From Arcicella rigui (GTDB lineage: Bacteria; Bacteroidota; Bacteroidia; Cytophagales; Spirosomataceae), in NCBI RefSeq assembly GCF_034929435.1, contig NZ_JAYFUM010000020.1, forward strand, positions 62,001 through 126,000: DNA of 64,000 nt. The letters run 5' to 3'. The notes beneath the pieces are model-generated. The model was not told the DNA's origin and did not search any database. It worked only from the letters and a program-made list of their open reading frames with translations. Shown one piece after another: positions 15,861 to 25,487 of the stretch. The translations under genes and the position numbers were made by a program. Positions within the stretch are counted from its first letter, which is position 1. Every line of letters begins with the position of its first letter.

Positions 15861-18365
15861 ATGAAAAAGAAAATTGTCGTAGTGGGGAACGGCATGGTCG
15901 GTTATAAGTTTTGTGAAAAACTTATCTCAAAAGATGTGTCTAAAAGTTTTGATTTGGTCGTTTTTGGCGAAGAATCTCGCCCTGCTTACGACCGAGTACA
16001 TTTGTCGGAGTACTTCGCAGGAAAAACCGCAGAAGACCTGACGATGGCACCAAGTAGTTGGTACAAAGAAAATGGCATTACTCTTTACCTTTCCGACCCA
16101 GTGGTTGACATCAACAGAGAGGAAAAAACGGTGCGTTCGCACCACGGAATCGTAGAAAATTACGATTATTTGGTATTAGCCACAGGTTCAGCCGCATTTG
16201 TTCCGCCGATTCCGGGCGTTGAAAAAGACGGTGTATTTGTATATAGAACCATCGAAGATTTAGATTTGATGCAGTCGCACGCCAAAAAAGCTAAAAAAGG
16301 AGCTGTAATTGGTGGTGGTTTATTAGGTTTAGAAGCGGCTAAAGCTCTATTAGATTTAGGATTAGAAGAAACGCACGTTATCGAATTTGCTCCGAGATTA
16401 ATGCCCAGACAAATTGATGAAGCAGGTTCAAAAACACTTCAATCGAAATTAGAAGCCTTGGGACTACAAATCCACTTAAGTAAAAACACTCAAGAAATCA
16501 TTGGAAATGGTGTAATCGAAAGTATGAAGTTTGCTGATGGCTCTGTCCTTGAGGTTGATATGTTGGTGATTTCGGCAGGAATTAAACCACGTGACGAAGT
16601 TGCTAAAATTGCAGGCTTGGAAGTGGGTACTCGTGGCGGAATTATTGTAAACGATAAACTTCAAACTTCAGACCCCAACATTTTTGCGATTGGCGAATGT
16701 GCTTTGGCTCATCAGATGATTTATGGTTTGGTAGCACCGGGCTATGAAATGGCAGAAGTAGTGGCTACTTCAATCGTTGGGGGAGAAAAGGAGTTTAAGC
16801 CTTTTGATATGTCAACCAAATTAAAATTAATTGGTATCGACGTAGCCAGTTTCGGGGATGCTTTTATTCAAGAACCCAATGCACAAACGATTGTATTTGA
16901 AAATACCGCAAAAGGAATTTATAAACGCATTAATATTTCAAACGATGGCAAGTGTTTATTAGGAGGTGTTTTGGTCGGCGATGCAGAACAATATAATATG
17001 CTTTTGCAAAATACTAAAAACAAAGTACTTCTACCTGCCGACCCCGAAGATTTGATGCTGGGTGCAAGAGGCGGAGCAGAACAGGCAAGTTCGGGTGTGA
17101 TGGCTTTGCCAGATGAAGCTCTAATTTGTTCATGCGAAGCCGTAACTAAAGGAAGTATTTGCCATGAAATCATCGAAAATAAAGTAACTACGCTTGATGG
17201 CATCAAGAAATGCACAAAAGCGGGTACTGGTTGTGGCGGTTGTGTGCCAATGGTGAAAGATTTGATTAATGAAACCATGAAATCACAAGGTGTTTTTGTA
17301 AGAAATATTCTTTGCGAACACTTCGATTATACTCGTCAGGAATTATTTGATTTAGTGAAAATCAAAGGCTACAAAACTTATGATGACGTTCTGGATCATT
17401 TAGGCAAGGGTGACGGCTGCGAAGTTTGTAAACCTGCTGTGGCGTCTATCATTGCCAGTTTATGGAACGAAATGATTTTGGAGAAAAATGCTACCGTTCA
17501 AGATTCTAACGACCGCTTTTTGGCAAATATTCAAAAAAATGGTACTTACTCGGTAGTTCCAAGAATTCCGGGCGGAGAAATTACGCCTGAAAAACTCATT
17601 GTTATAGGACAAGTTGCTCAAAAATATAATCTCTATACAAAAATCACAGGCGGACAAAGAATTGATTTATTCGGGGCTCACGTTAGCGACTTACCAGATA
17701 TTTGGGAAGAATTGGTAAACGCAGGTTTCGAGTCGGGTCATGCTTATGGTAAATCACTAAGAACCGTAAAATCTTGCGTAGGCTCTACTTGGTGTCGTTT
17801 TGGTGTGCAAGATGCCGTTTCATTTGCCATTGAAGTAGAAGAGCGTTACCGTGGTTTACGTTCTCCACACAAATTAAAGTCAGCAGTTTCGGGCTGTACT
17901 CGTGAATGTGCCGAAGCTCAATCAAAAGATTTCGGAATTATTGCTACTGAAAAAGGCTGGAATTTGTACGTCTGCGGAAATGGAGGCGTAAAACCTCGTC
18001 ATGCTGAATTATTAGCAACAGATATTGATTCTGAAACTTGCTTGAAGTACATCGACCGTTTCTTGATGTTTTATATCAAAACTGCCGAACCGCTTACTCG
18101 TACAGCTCCGTGGTTAGATAAAATGGAAGGTGGCATCAATTATTTAAAATCAGTCATTATCGACGATGCACTTGGTATGAATGCTCAGTTCGAGCAGGAA
18201 ATGCAATTTTTGGTTGAAGCCTACAAATGCGAATGGAAAGAAGTGGTGACCAATCCAGAACTCCGCAAGCGTTTCACTCACTTTGTGAATGCTCCGAAAA
18301 TGAAAGACCCTTATGCCAAGTTTGAACCCATGCGTGAGCAAATCAAAGCCGCAGAATGGAAGTAA
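15861..18365 (+). CDS. nirB: NAD(P)H nitrite reductase large subunit
   Basis: 834 residues, family-typical length. Order of parts: FAD domain (VVVGNGMVGYKFCEKL), NAD(P)H domain (GGGLLGLEAAKALLDLG), a BFD-like [2Fe-2S] domain near 424-470 (CSCEAV, then CGGC), and a second BFD-like repeat (GDGCEVCKPAV). The C-terminal siroheme part has SCVGSTWCRFG and SGCTRECAEAQ, which supply C-x5-C and C-x3-C for the 4Fe-4S/siroheme centre. It reduces nitrite to ammonium in the cytoplasm with six electrons from NAD(P)H, together with NirD encoded next. The ATG is chosen because the FAD motif starts at residue 4. Confidence 0.97.
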   Translation: MKKKIVVVGNGMVGYKFCEKLISKDVSKSFDLVVFGEESRPAYDRVHLSEYFAGKTAEDLTMAPSSWYKENGITLYLSDPVVDINREEKTVRSHHGIVENYDYLVLATGSAAFVPPIPGVEKDGVFVYRTIEDLDLMQSHAKKAKKGAVIGGGLLGLEAAKALLDLGLEETHVIEFAPRLMPRQIDEAGSKTLQSKLEALGLQIHLSKNTQEIIGNGVIESMKFADGSVLEVDMLVISAGIKPRDEVAKIAGLEVGTRGGIIVNDKLQTSDPNIFAIGECALAHQMIYGLVAPGYEMAEVVATSIVGGEKEFKPFDMSTKLKLIGIDVASFGDAFIQEPNAQTIVFENTAKGIYKRINISNDGKCLLGGVLVGDAEQYNMLLQNTKNKVLLPADPEDLMLGARGGAEQASSGVMALPDEALICSCEAVTKGSICHEIIENKVTTLDGIKKCTKAGTGCGGCVPMVKDLINETMKSQGVFVRNILCEHFDYTRQELFDLVKIKGYKTYDDVLDHLGKGDGCEVCKPAVASIIASLWNEMILEKNATVQDSNDRFLANIQKNGTYSVVPRIPGGEITPEKLIVIGQVAQKYNLYTKITGGQRIDLFGAHVSDLPDIWEELVNAGFESGHAYGKSLRTVKSCVGSTWCRFGVQDAVSFAIEVEERYRGLRSPHKLKSAVSGCTRECAEAQSKDFGIIATEKGWNLYVCGNGGVKPRHAELLATDIDSETCLKYIDRFLMFYIKTAEPLTRTAPWLDKMEGGINYLKSVIIDDALGMNAQFEQEMQFLVEAYKCEWKEVVTNPELRKRFTHFVNAPKMKDPYAKFEPMREQIKAAEWK

Positions 18366-18393
18366 AATAATTCACTCAATCACAATTACGACA

Positions 18394-18741
18394 ATGATAG
18401 CAGAACAAACCATCACTTGGCACGTAGCGTGCAGTGTTGAAGATATTCCAGAAAACGGCGGAGCTTGTGCCTTAATCGAAAACGAGCAAATTGCCATTTA
18501 TAATTTTACTCGCAGAGGCGAATGGTACGCCACTCAAAACCTATGTCCGCATCGCCAACAAATGGCTTTGTCGAGAGGGATGATTGGCTCAACTGGCATT
18601 GAAAACGAACCCAAAGTTGCTTGCCCATTTCACAAAAAAACCTTTTCGCTGAAATCGGGCGAGTGCTTATCTGGCGATGAATACAGTATCAAAACCTATC
18701 TTGTAAAGGTTGAAAACGGACAAGTATTTATTGGTATGTAA
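18394..18741 (+). CDS. nirD: Nitrite reductase small subunit, Rieske-like
   Basis: 115 residues from the ATG at 18394, which lies 28 bases after the nirB stop; a longer in-frame reading would overlap nirB and is rejected. A Rieske-type fold with CPH near residue 50 and CPFH near 80, so the 2Fe-2S ligands seem to be kept, unlike in many NirD proteins that have lost them. Partner of NirB in nitrite reduction. Short TTCACTCAATCACAATTA repeat units fill the gap before it. Confidence 0.93.
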   Translation: MIAEQTITWHVACSVEDIPENGGACALIENEQIAIYNFTRRGEWYATQNLCPHRQQMALSRGMIGSTGIENEPKVACPFHKKTFSLKSGECLSGDEYSIKTYLVKVENGQVFIGM

Positions 18742-18755
18742 AAACACAGTTTGCG

Positions 18756-18791
18756 AAAAGACTCATTTAAAATTGCTTAAATGAGTCTTTT
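18756..18791 (+). terminator. Intrinsic terminator of nirBD
   Basis: A 15-bp perfect stem, AAAAGACTCATTTAA (18756-18770) with TTAAATGAGTCTTTT (18777-18791), loop AATTGC. It separates nirBD from the two-component genes. Confidence 0.85.
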
Positions 18792-18903
18792 GCAAAAGAA
18801 GAGAACATGATTTTTTAAAGAAAAATTTATAACAATTTCATAATCAGTAAATTACTTGAAAACTATAAATGATATTTTCGGAAAGTTTGGTATATTTCAA
18901 GTT

Positions 18904-20382
18904 ATGAAGCCACTTGATAGTCAAATCTTTCACAGACTAACTCGCCTCTATGTGATAGCCCTCACGATGGTGGCGTTTTTGTCTATGTCTGGGCAAATCA
19001 TTATTCAAGTTTTTTTAAACTCTTTGCTTGATGATTCACACGTCGTAAATATTGCAGGACGCCAGCGAATGCTCAGTCAAAGACTTTCAAAAACGGCTAT
19101 TTTACTTTGCCGACAAGATATTTTTCAGGCAGATGCCGAGCATTATTCACAGGATATTCAAGAAATTATTGCTTTATGGAAAGCAAGCCACGAAGGTTTG
19201 AAAAACAAAAACCTGACAACCGATGGCAAAATTTATACCGTAAGAAACAGTGCAAAAATAGATAGTATGTTTCGTGAAATAGACCCTATTTTTCAAACAA
19301 TATTATCAAATGCTAAGTTAATCAGCCAACATATCAATAAACCTACTCCCAATCAAGAAGAAATTTTACAAAAGTCGCTCCATGAAATATTGGTAAATGA
19401 AAGGTTGTTTTTGAAAATGATGAACCAAATCGTTTTTCAATATGATTTAGAATCAAGAGCGAGAGTACACACCACAAAAAGTATTGAATTGATTCTGTTT
19501 GTGGTACTTTTTATCATATTAATTATTGAAGGTTTGGTCATTTTCAGACCAATCGCCAATTATATCAGGCTGGTAATTAAAAAATTAACAGATTCTGAAA
19601 GTGAACTTCGCCAAACAAACGAAACCTTATTACAAACCCAGCAAGCATTAGTACAAGCTACTGAAGAGAAGTTTAAATTACAGTTAGCAGAAGAAAAAGT
19701 TCGTTCTGCTTCTTTGATGGAAGGGCAGGAAATGGAACGCAAACGTTTGGCTCGTGAATTGCACGATGGTATCGGGCAAATGCTTACGGGCTTGCGACTG
19801 CACAGTGAAAAAGTAAAAAGCTTTGCTTTTGCCAATCCAAAACAAGACAAATCTTTTGAAGAGTTACAAAAACTCATTCAAGAAACCATCGAGGCTACTC
19901 GTACAGTAGCTTTCAATTTAGCACCATCTGTATTAAGTGATTTTGGTGTTACGCCAGCTATCAGAATTTTAACCGAACAAGTAAGTAAAATTTCAGGCAT
20001 TAGCATTGAATTTGTAGAGAAGAAAATTCCACGCCTCCCCGAAACCGTTGAGGTATGTTTATATAGAATTACCCAAGAAGCTATCCACAATGCAGTAAAG
20101 TACGCTGAACCTGAATTATTGAAAGTAGAACTTTGGGAAAAAGAAGGATTCATTCATTTAAGTATTGCAGATAATGGAAAAGGTTTTGATTTAGCGAGTA
20201 TCAAAAAAACCTTAGGAGGGAGCGGCTTAAAAAATATGCAGACACGAGCCGAATTATTGAATGGTTCATGTAAAATACAGTCTAAAACAGGGAAAGGTAC
20301 GAAAGTACTTGTCCAAATTCCAATTATATCAAACAACAAACTAATTAATAGGAGAAAAAAATCAGCAGAGACAGTATCTTAA
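18904..20382 (+). CDS. Nitrate-sensing-type histidine kinase (NarX-like P-box)
   Basis: About 492 residues from the ATG at 18904 (a TTG at 18856 would add 16 residues). Transmembrane segment 1 at about 14-38. A PilJ/NarX-type periplasmic four-helix domain contains NIAGRQRMLSQRLSK (49-63), matching the P-box consensus that binds nitrate in NarX/NarQ. Transmembrane segment 2 lies near 195-216, followed by a coiled coil. A HisKA_3 domain has the phospho-acceptor histidine in RELHDGIGQMLTGL, and an HATPase_c domain has NAVKYAE, DNGKGFD and GSGLKNM. It probably phosphorylates the response regulator encoded next. Position after nirBD supports nitrate/nitrite as the signal. The canonical HAMP domain is not obvious. 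Confidence 0.85.
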   Translation: MKPLDSQIFHRLTRLYVIALTMVAFLSMSGQIIIQVFLNSLLDDSHVVNIAGRQRMLSQRLSKTAILLCRQDIFQADAEHYSQDIQEIIALWKASHEGLKNKNLTTDGKIYTVRNSAKIDSMFREIDPIFQTILSNAKLISQHINKPTPNQEEILQKSLHEILVNERLFLKMMNQIVFQYDLESRARVHTTKSIELILFVVLFIILIIEGLVIFRPIANYIRLVIKKLTDSESELRQTNETLLQTQQALVQATEEKFKLQLAEEKVRSASLMEGQEMERKRLARELHDGIGQMLTGLRLHSEKVKSFAFANPKQDKSFEELQKLIQETIEATRTVAFNLAPSVLSDFGVTPAIRILTEQVSKISGISIEFVEKKIPRLPETVEVCLYRITQEAIHNAVKYAEPELLKVELWEKEGFIHLSIADNGKGFDLASIKKTLGGSGLKNMQTRAELLNGSCKIQSKTGKGTKVLVQIPIISNNKLINRRKKSAETVS

Positions 20383-20514
20383 AATTATACTTGAATATTA
20401 CAATTTTTATTAATATATTGATTGTTTATTGTAGTTTTATGTACAGCAGTTGATGAGTTTTTTAAGATTTACATTTAAAAACACTCTCCATTTTTTATAA
20501 ACTTTATAATAAGT

Positions 20515-21159
20515 ATGAACCCAATTACTGTATTATTAGCAGATGACCACGACGTAGTTAGAAAAGGCATGAAGATGCTCTTGGAAGACGAAGAAAGCGT
20601 GCTTGTAATCGGAGAAGCTTCCGATGGATTGGATGCAATCGAAAAAGTAAAAGCCCTATCACCCAATGTTGTTATTTTAGATTTAACCATGCCTAAAATG
20701 ACAGGAATTGAAGCTGCAAAAATTATTTCTGAAGAATATCCTGATGTTCAGATTCTGATATTTTCGATGCACAACAACCGTGAATACATTATTAATTCAG
20801 TTGAAAATGGAGCAAGCGGTTATTTATTGAAAGATACTGGCAAAGAAGAACTCATGCGTGCCATTAATGTAGTTTCGGAAGGAAGAAAGTATTTTCCACC
20901 AGAAATTTCAGAAGTAATTATCGACGAACTTCTTTCTAAAACTTCTGGAAATCAGCCTGATACAAGCAGACCCATTTTTCAGAAAATCACGCCAAAAGAA
21001 AAACAAATCCTTGAACATATCGTACAAGGCTACAACAGCCGAGAAATCGCTGATAAATTATTCTTGAGTATTCGTACCGTTGATAACCACCGTGCGAACA
21101 TGATGAAGAAAACAAAAGCAAAAAATACTGCTGATTTAGTAAAAATGGCAATCGGTTAA
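20515..21159 (+). CDS. NarL/FixJ-family response regulator
   Basis: 214 residues. Receiver domain 1-120 with acidic pocket DDHD (10-13), phospho-acceptor Asp56 in VVILDLTMP, and the conserved Lys in LLKDTG. C-terminal LuxR-type helix-turn-helix at about 148-208 (TPKEKQILEHIVQGYNSREIADKLF). It lies 132 bp after the kinase gene and is its likely partner, and therefore a candidate activator of the nitrate genes. Its TAA stop directly abuts the stop of the convergent gene at 21160. Confidence 0.9.
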   Translation: MNPITVLLADDHDVVRKGMKMLLEDEESVLVIGEASDGLDAIEKVKALSPNVVILDLTMPKMTGIEAAKIISEEYPDVQILIFSMHNNREYIINSVENGASGYLLKDTGKEELMRAINVVSEGRKYFPPEISEVIIDELLSKTSGNQPDTSRPIFQKITPKEKQILEHIVQGYNSREIADKLFLSIRTVDNHRANMMKKTKAKNTADLVKMAIG

Positions 21160-21864
21160 TTAGCGTTTTAAATAAGATAAACGTTTACTTTCTTCCATTT
21201 TCTCAATCGCATAACGAAGCATCGTTCTGGGCATTTTTGAAAGATTTTCTTCTAAAAATTCTTCCAACGCTAACTCATCTCGTTTACCAATTTCTCTTAA
21301 CATCCATCCGCACGCTTTGTGCATCAAATCGTGCGGATGATTAAGAAAATACTCCGAAAGTTTGAAACAGTCTAAAAACTGACCTTTCCGAATAAAAGTC
21401 ATCGTAGAAACTACGGCAATGCGTTCAGACCACAAATGTTTGCTTGCTGCTAAATCATACAGTACTTGTCTGTCTTTATCCAATAAAAATTCTCCCAAAA
21501 TTTTGTAACAAGAACAATCTACTAAATCCCAATTATTGATTTTTGAGACATTGCTCAAATAAAAATCAACCATTTCGCTTCTTTCTTCTTCTGATTTGGT
21601 CTTTTGGAATTTTTCTACCAAAATCATCAAACCCGTAAACCGAAACTCATGGATTTCGTCATTGACTAACACTTGAATCTCGTCGATACTGATTTTTTCC
21701 CAGTATTCTTTTACCAAAGTTCTTACTTGTGGATTGCTAAGACCAATAAAAATATCACCTTCGCCATACTGTCCTTTCCCAGTTTTGAAAAACCGAGCTG
21801 TTTGTATTGCTCTTTCAGGATTAGCGAGGTTTAGAAGTGCTTGTTTGAGCTTTGCTAACATCAT
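21160..21864 (-). CDS. DNA alkylation repair protein, AlkD-like
   Basis: 234 residues made of HEAT-like helical repeats, with GEGDIFIGLSNPQVRTLVKEYW near the N terminus and WDLVDCSCYKILGEFL, HKACGWMLREIGKRD later, all typical of the AlkD/DNA glycosylase HEAT-repeat family. It removes alkylated bases without base flipping in studied members. Its 3' end abuts the response-regulator gene with no spacer. The start is ATGATG, so residue 1 or 2 is equally possible. Confidence 0.9.
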   Translation of the reverse strand: MMLAKLKQALLNLANPERAIQTARFFKTGKGQYGEGDIFIGLSNPQVRTLVKEYWEKISIDEIQVLVNDEIHEFRFTGLMILVEKFQKTKSEEERSEMVDFYLSNVSKINNWDLVDCSCYKILGEFLLDKDRQVLYDLAASKHLWSERIAVVSTMTFIRKGQFLDCFKLSEYFLNHPHDLMHKACGWMLREIGKRDELALEEFLEENLSKMPRTMLRYAIEKMEESKRLSYLKR

Positions 21865-21959
21865 ATAGAAATGCGGAATGAGGAATTTTGAGCGAGGAGT
21901 CGTCTTTGTATTTCAAATTTAAAAACTCCTCATTCAACATTCCAAACGCTAAATTCAAT
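21865..21959. repeat. Short dispersed repeat in the alkD-helicase gap
   Basis: The 20 bases at 21924-21943 (AACTCCTCATTCAACATTCC) match the reverse complement of 58273-58292 at 19 of 20 positions. Nearby GGAATGAGGA forms an imperfect inverted partner. It is one member of a family of TTCA/TCAC-rich intergenic units seen in several gaps of this window. Confidence 0.45.
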
Positions 21960-23330
21960 TTATCTTCTTCCTTTACGAGGGTCTTCTCGTTTGGCTTTTC
22001 CAAAAGTTTTTTTACGAGCATCCTTTCCTGCCGAAATATGCTGTTTTTTATTCTTTACTTCTTTTTCTTTGGCTTTTACTTTACGGTCTTTTTTCTCGTG
22101 GAAAGCTCCTTTAAAATCTGGGTCTTCACGTTTTTTCTGTTCGTCGATTTCACGCAACATAATTTGTTTTTCAACAAATGGCGTTTGTAATACTTCTAAT
22201 TCTTCTGGAAGTGGCTCACGAGGAATTGGCATTTTGATAATTTTCTCAATTTTGCCGATATGATACTCCTCCGCTTCGGTCATAAAAGTAATAGCTTCGC
22301 CTTTGTTGTTGGCACGACCAGTACGCCCGATTCTGTGAACATAATCTTCGTAAATCAAAGGCACGTCAAAATTAATTACGTGGCTTACCATTTGAATATC
22401 AATCCCACGAGCGGCAACATCTGTCGCTACCAATACTTGGATATTTCCTTCTTTGAAATCTTCCATCGAATTGATTCTGGTATTTTGCCCCTTATTGGCG
22501 TGAATTACCCGAATCTTGTTTTCGCCTACTACTTTTCTCCCTAAATATTTAAAAATATTATCAGCGATTTCTTTGCTTCTACAAAAAATAATCGTTCTGT
22601 TAAAGGTTTCGTGGTCACGCATCAACATTCCCAAAAGGTTAATTTTGGTCATGAAATTGGGTACTTCAAACAAACGTTGCTTTACCATATCCGCCGTTGT
22701 GGCTTGCGGACTTACTTCTACTTTATGCGGAAACTCCAAAAATTCATGCGAAAGGTTTTCTACTCTTGGCGGAAATGTAGCCGAGAAAAGTAAGTTTTGT
22801 CTCTTTTTTGAAGGAATTACTTCTAAAATACTTCTGATTTGAGGCATAAAGCCCATATCCATCATTTTATCGGCTTCGTCGAGGACTAAAGTTCTTAGTT
22901 CTTTTACGCCAATTTCTCCTTTAGAATACAAATCCAAAAATCTACCCGGCGTAGCAATAATAATATCAACGCCAGCTTGTAAAGCTTCAATTTGAGTTTT
23001 TGGACCTAAACCACCGTACAAAGCCACGTGACGAATATCAGTGTATTTGGCTAATTGTTTTACGGCTTCATCAATTTGCATCACCAATTCACGAGTAGGA
23101 GCGAGGATGAGTACACGCATCATTTTGCCTTGTGCGTATTTTACTTTCATCAGAATTGGTAGTAAATAGGCAGCGGTTTTTCCTGTACCTGTTTGGGCAA
23201 TGCCCAACACATCGTGTCCGCCCATAACTAATGGAATGGCTTGCTCTTGAATAGGCGTAGGTGACTGATAGCCAGCTTCTTCGATGGCATTATATAATTG
23301 GCGATTGAGTTGAAAATCTTCGAATGTCAT
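21960..23330 (-). CDS. DEAD-box ATP-dependent RNA helicase (RhlE-like)
   Basis: 456 residues. Q-motif region FQLNRQLYNAIEEAGYQSPTPIQEQAI, motif I AQTGTGKT (45-52), Ia PTRELVMQ, II DEAD, III SAT, and HRIGRTGR (motif VI) in the second RecA domain. The last 75 residues form a Lys/Arg-rich tail (KKDRKVKAKEKEVKNKK and similar), likely an RNA-binding extension. It unwinds RNA during ribosome assembly or mRNA turnover; cold-induced expression is common in this family but is not shown here. Confidence 0.95.
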   Translation of the reverse strand: MTFEDFQLNRQLYNAIEEAGYQSPTPIQEQAIPLVMGGHDVLGIAQTGTGKTAAYLLPILMKVKYAQGKMMRVLILAPTRELVMQIDEAVKQLAKYTDIRHVALYGGLGPKTQIEALQAGVDIIIATPGRFLDLYSKGEIGVKELRTLVLDEADKMMDMGFMPQIRSILEVIPSKKRQNLLFSATFPPRVENLSHEFLEFPHKVEVSPQATTADMVKQRLFEVPNFMTKINLLGMLMRDHETFNRTIIFCRSKEIADNIFKYLGRKVVGENKIRVIHANKGQNTRINSMEDFKEGNIQVLVATDVAARGIDIQMVSHVINFDVPLIYEDYVHRIGRTGRANNKGEAITFMTEAEEYHIGKIEKIIKMPIPREPLPEELEVLQTPFVEKQIMLREIDEQKKREDPDFKGAFHEKKDRKVKAKEKEVKNKKQHISAGKDARKKTFGKAKREDPRKGRR

Positions 23331-23476
23331 AATTTATAATCGTTACCTGTTCTCAGATTTTTATCCATAAATTTCCTGAAAACATTGACAAAGGTACGAA
23401 AATAAAGTTTATCACTTGTGAGAAGAGGAATTGTAACCCAAAGATTTACTTTGAGTTACAATTGCAAGAAGGATTT

Positions 23477-24472
23477 TTAATCTAATAATCCTTTATAAGA
23501 AGAGTCTTTTGAAGGATTTACTTTTTTGGTTTCGTTGGGTGCGTCTAAAGTAATCAAGTTGAATTCGCCTTTGTTATAAGCATCCAACATCGACTGCCCT
23601 TTGTCGGTCAAAATACCATTTTGAATATCCACTGAATTGATAAAATCCATCGAATAATCCATCGCACGTTTCATTTCGCCCAATTTCTTACTCATATCTT
23701 CTTGAATATATTCCATTGATTCATCGAAGTAGAATTTTTTATCAGGGTTTCCTTTGAAAATACTTATCGCTGTCTTCAAGGCATTCGAGCTACTTTTTAC
23801 GATTTCGTATTCGGCTTCTTTCAGTTTTACTTTGATTTCAGTTTCCTTAATAATATAATCTGCCGAAGACTGTACTTTTTCCATAAAACCCAAAATGGTT
23901 GTCATGTTGCGTTGGAGTGGCAAAAGTTTCTCGTTCATTTCTTGTAAACCTGCGGCTTCGATACTTGCCAATGAAGCGGCTTCTTTCATACCAGGTTTAT
24001 CGGGCATACTGTTGGCTTTGTTGGCTTCGGCAAATTTGGCTTTGATATTTTCGTTGTTTTCGCCGATTTTCTTGTTCAGTTTCACCAATTGCCCAGCCAA
24101 AATATCAATCTGTTTCGACATCTGTTCACGTTTTTCACGCAAATCAGAAATATAGATTTTCATAATGGCAATCGGGTCAAGCTGAATCACTAAGCCTGTA
24201 ATGTTTCGCATCATCATTTTAAATAAAAAGAAAAATGCTGTACGAACGTCTTTACTGGTTATCAAGAAAACGAAAAGCCCCAAAACCGCTAAAAGTCCCC
24301 CGAGATACAAAGTATTTGAGGTTACTTTTATCAAAAACTCAATTACAAAATTGAGGTAATACAAACCGAACGCTCCGACTGCTCCTAAAAAAAGCATTGC
24401 CGTCATACCTTCTGGCTTAGACCAAAAGGATTTTGTAGGTTGATTTCCACCTATTTGTGATAAATCTGTCAT
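23477..24472 (-). CDS. Membrane-anchored coiled-coil protein, unknown function (second gene of pair)
   Basis: 331 residues. Two hydrophobic helices at about 28-48 and 54-74, a third hydrophobic patch near 80-98 (FFFLFKMMMRN), then a long amphipathic helical region of about 150 residues with heptad-like spacing (EKREQMSKQIDILAGQLVKL), and a low-complexity C terminus ending SSYKGLLD. The soluble part somewhat recalls PspA/ESCRT-III-like or toxic-anion-resistance helical proteins, but no family signature is certain. It is encoded 36 bases after the other coiled-coil gene (24509), so both are probably co-transcribed and interact. Confidence 0.65.
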   Translation of the reverse strand: MTDLSQIGGNQPTKSFWSKPEGMTAMLFLGAVGAFGLYYLNFVIEFLIKVTSNTLYLGGLLAVLGLFVFLITSKDVRTAFFFLFKMMMRNITGLVIQLDPIAIMKIYISDLREKREQMSKQIDILAGQLVKLNKKIGENNENIKAKFAEANKANSMPDKPGMKEAASLASIEAAGLQEMNEKLLPLQRNMTTILGFMEKVQSSADYIIKETEIKVKLKEAEYEIVKSSSNALKTAISIFKGNPDKKFYFDESMEYIQEDMSKKLGEMKRAMDYSMDFINSVDIQNGILTDKGQSMLDAYNKGEFNLITLDAPNETKKVNPSKDSSYKGLLD

Positions 24473-24508
24473 GGTTTTAATCTTTTAAATGTTTGATTTA
24501 GAAAATGT

Positions 24509-25177
24509 TTATTTCAAGTACTTCACAATCTTGTCGATGTCGCCTTTTATTTGCTCTACAAAAGTGAGATGTGTGGTTTCATAATTACTTTTATTGATGG
24601 TAATTTTTCCACTTTGCTCGGCAATACTGTCCGTCAGTTGATTGATTTTATTTTTATTTTCATCAATTCTGCGTTGAAGTTCAACGATTTGCTTGGCGAT
24701 ACTTTCGTTTTCGTCTTCTGTTTTTTTCAGTTCATTTTTCAAACCGCCTACTTTTTGCGTAACGGCGGCTTCTACGTCTTTCAGAAAAGCTTGGCGGTCG
24801 TTATCCAAAATACCAATGTATTGGTTGGCGGTATTCGTCAGTACTTGTACATCCGTAATGCCACCCATTGCTTTAAAACTTGCCCAAGCCGCTTGAAATT
24901 GTTTTTCTTCCGAAAGCCCTAAACCCGACAAACTTTTTAAAGCCTGCATAAATTCAAAATAATCTGGGCCTTTGAGGTTTGAGTTTTCAAGTAATTGCAC
25001 AAAATGGTCGATAAACTTTTTGTCCATTACTCCTTTATCTATGTTTTTAGGAGGAATCGCCTCCGCTACAATTGTTGGGGCTGGCGTTGGAGTACTGATA
25101 TTGGCGGGTTGTGCCGTTTCTTCAGTAATAAAAAAACTCAATAATTTTCTACCGATACTTTTTTCTTCTGCTGCCAT
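24509..25177 (-). CDS. Cytosolic coiled-coil protein, unknown function (first gene of pair)
   Basis: 222 residues. A short N-terminal segment (SIGRKLLSFF) is followed by a Pro/Thr-rich linker, a helical domain (about 50-125: KKFIDHFVQLLENSNLKG, then a Gly-Leu-Gly-Leu turn) and a C-terminal coiled coil (about 135-222). No signal peptide or membrane span. I do not recognise a named family. The operon with the membrane coiled-coil protein suggests a two-component scaffold or membrane-stress device (inference). Confidence 0.62.
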   Translation of the reverse strand: MAAEEKSIGRKLLSFFITEETAQPANISTPTPAPTIVAEAIPPKNIDKGVMDKKFIDHFVQLLENSNLKGPDYFEFMQALKSLSGLGLSEEKQFQAAWASFKAMGGITDVQVLTNTANQYIGILDNDRQAFLKDVEAAVTQKVGGLKNELKKTEDENESIAKQIVELQRRIDENKNKINQLTDSIAEQSGKITINKSNYETTHLTFVEQIKGDIDKIVKYLK

Positions 25178-25487
25178 TGGAATGAGGTTAGTTCAAATGT
25201 TAATATTTTCTTTAAATGAACGATACAATATTAATCAGCCTTTCAAGTATTTATAGTGGTAGAAGTAAGAGTGGTAACAGGACTTGATAATGCTATAAAA
25301 AAATATGATAATTTTTTTTATCTCGTGCAACATTAGCGAACTGGCTTGCATCTTATGTTTGAAATTCGCCAAAAACATCAGCGAAACCATTCATCCATAC
25401 TAAAGCATCCGCTTAAACCAAAAATCAAATGAAAATCAAGCAGAATTACCATTCAAAAAGCTAAATGACCGATTATGGTATTTTGTA

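Noticed and set aside
18313..18393. Upstream extension of nirD overlapping nirB
   Set aside because: The extension is in another frame of nirB coding sequence and has no NirD similarity; ATG 18394 gives the usual length.
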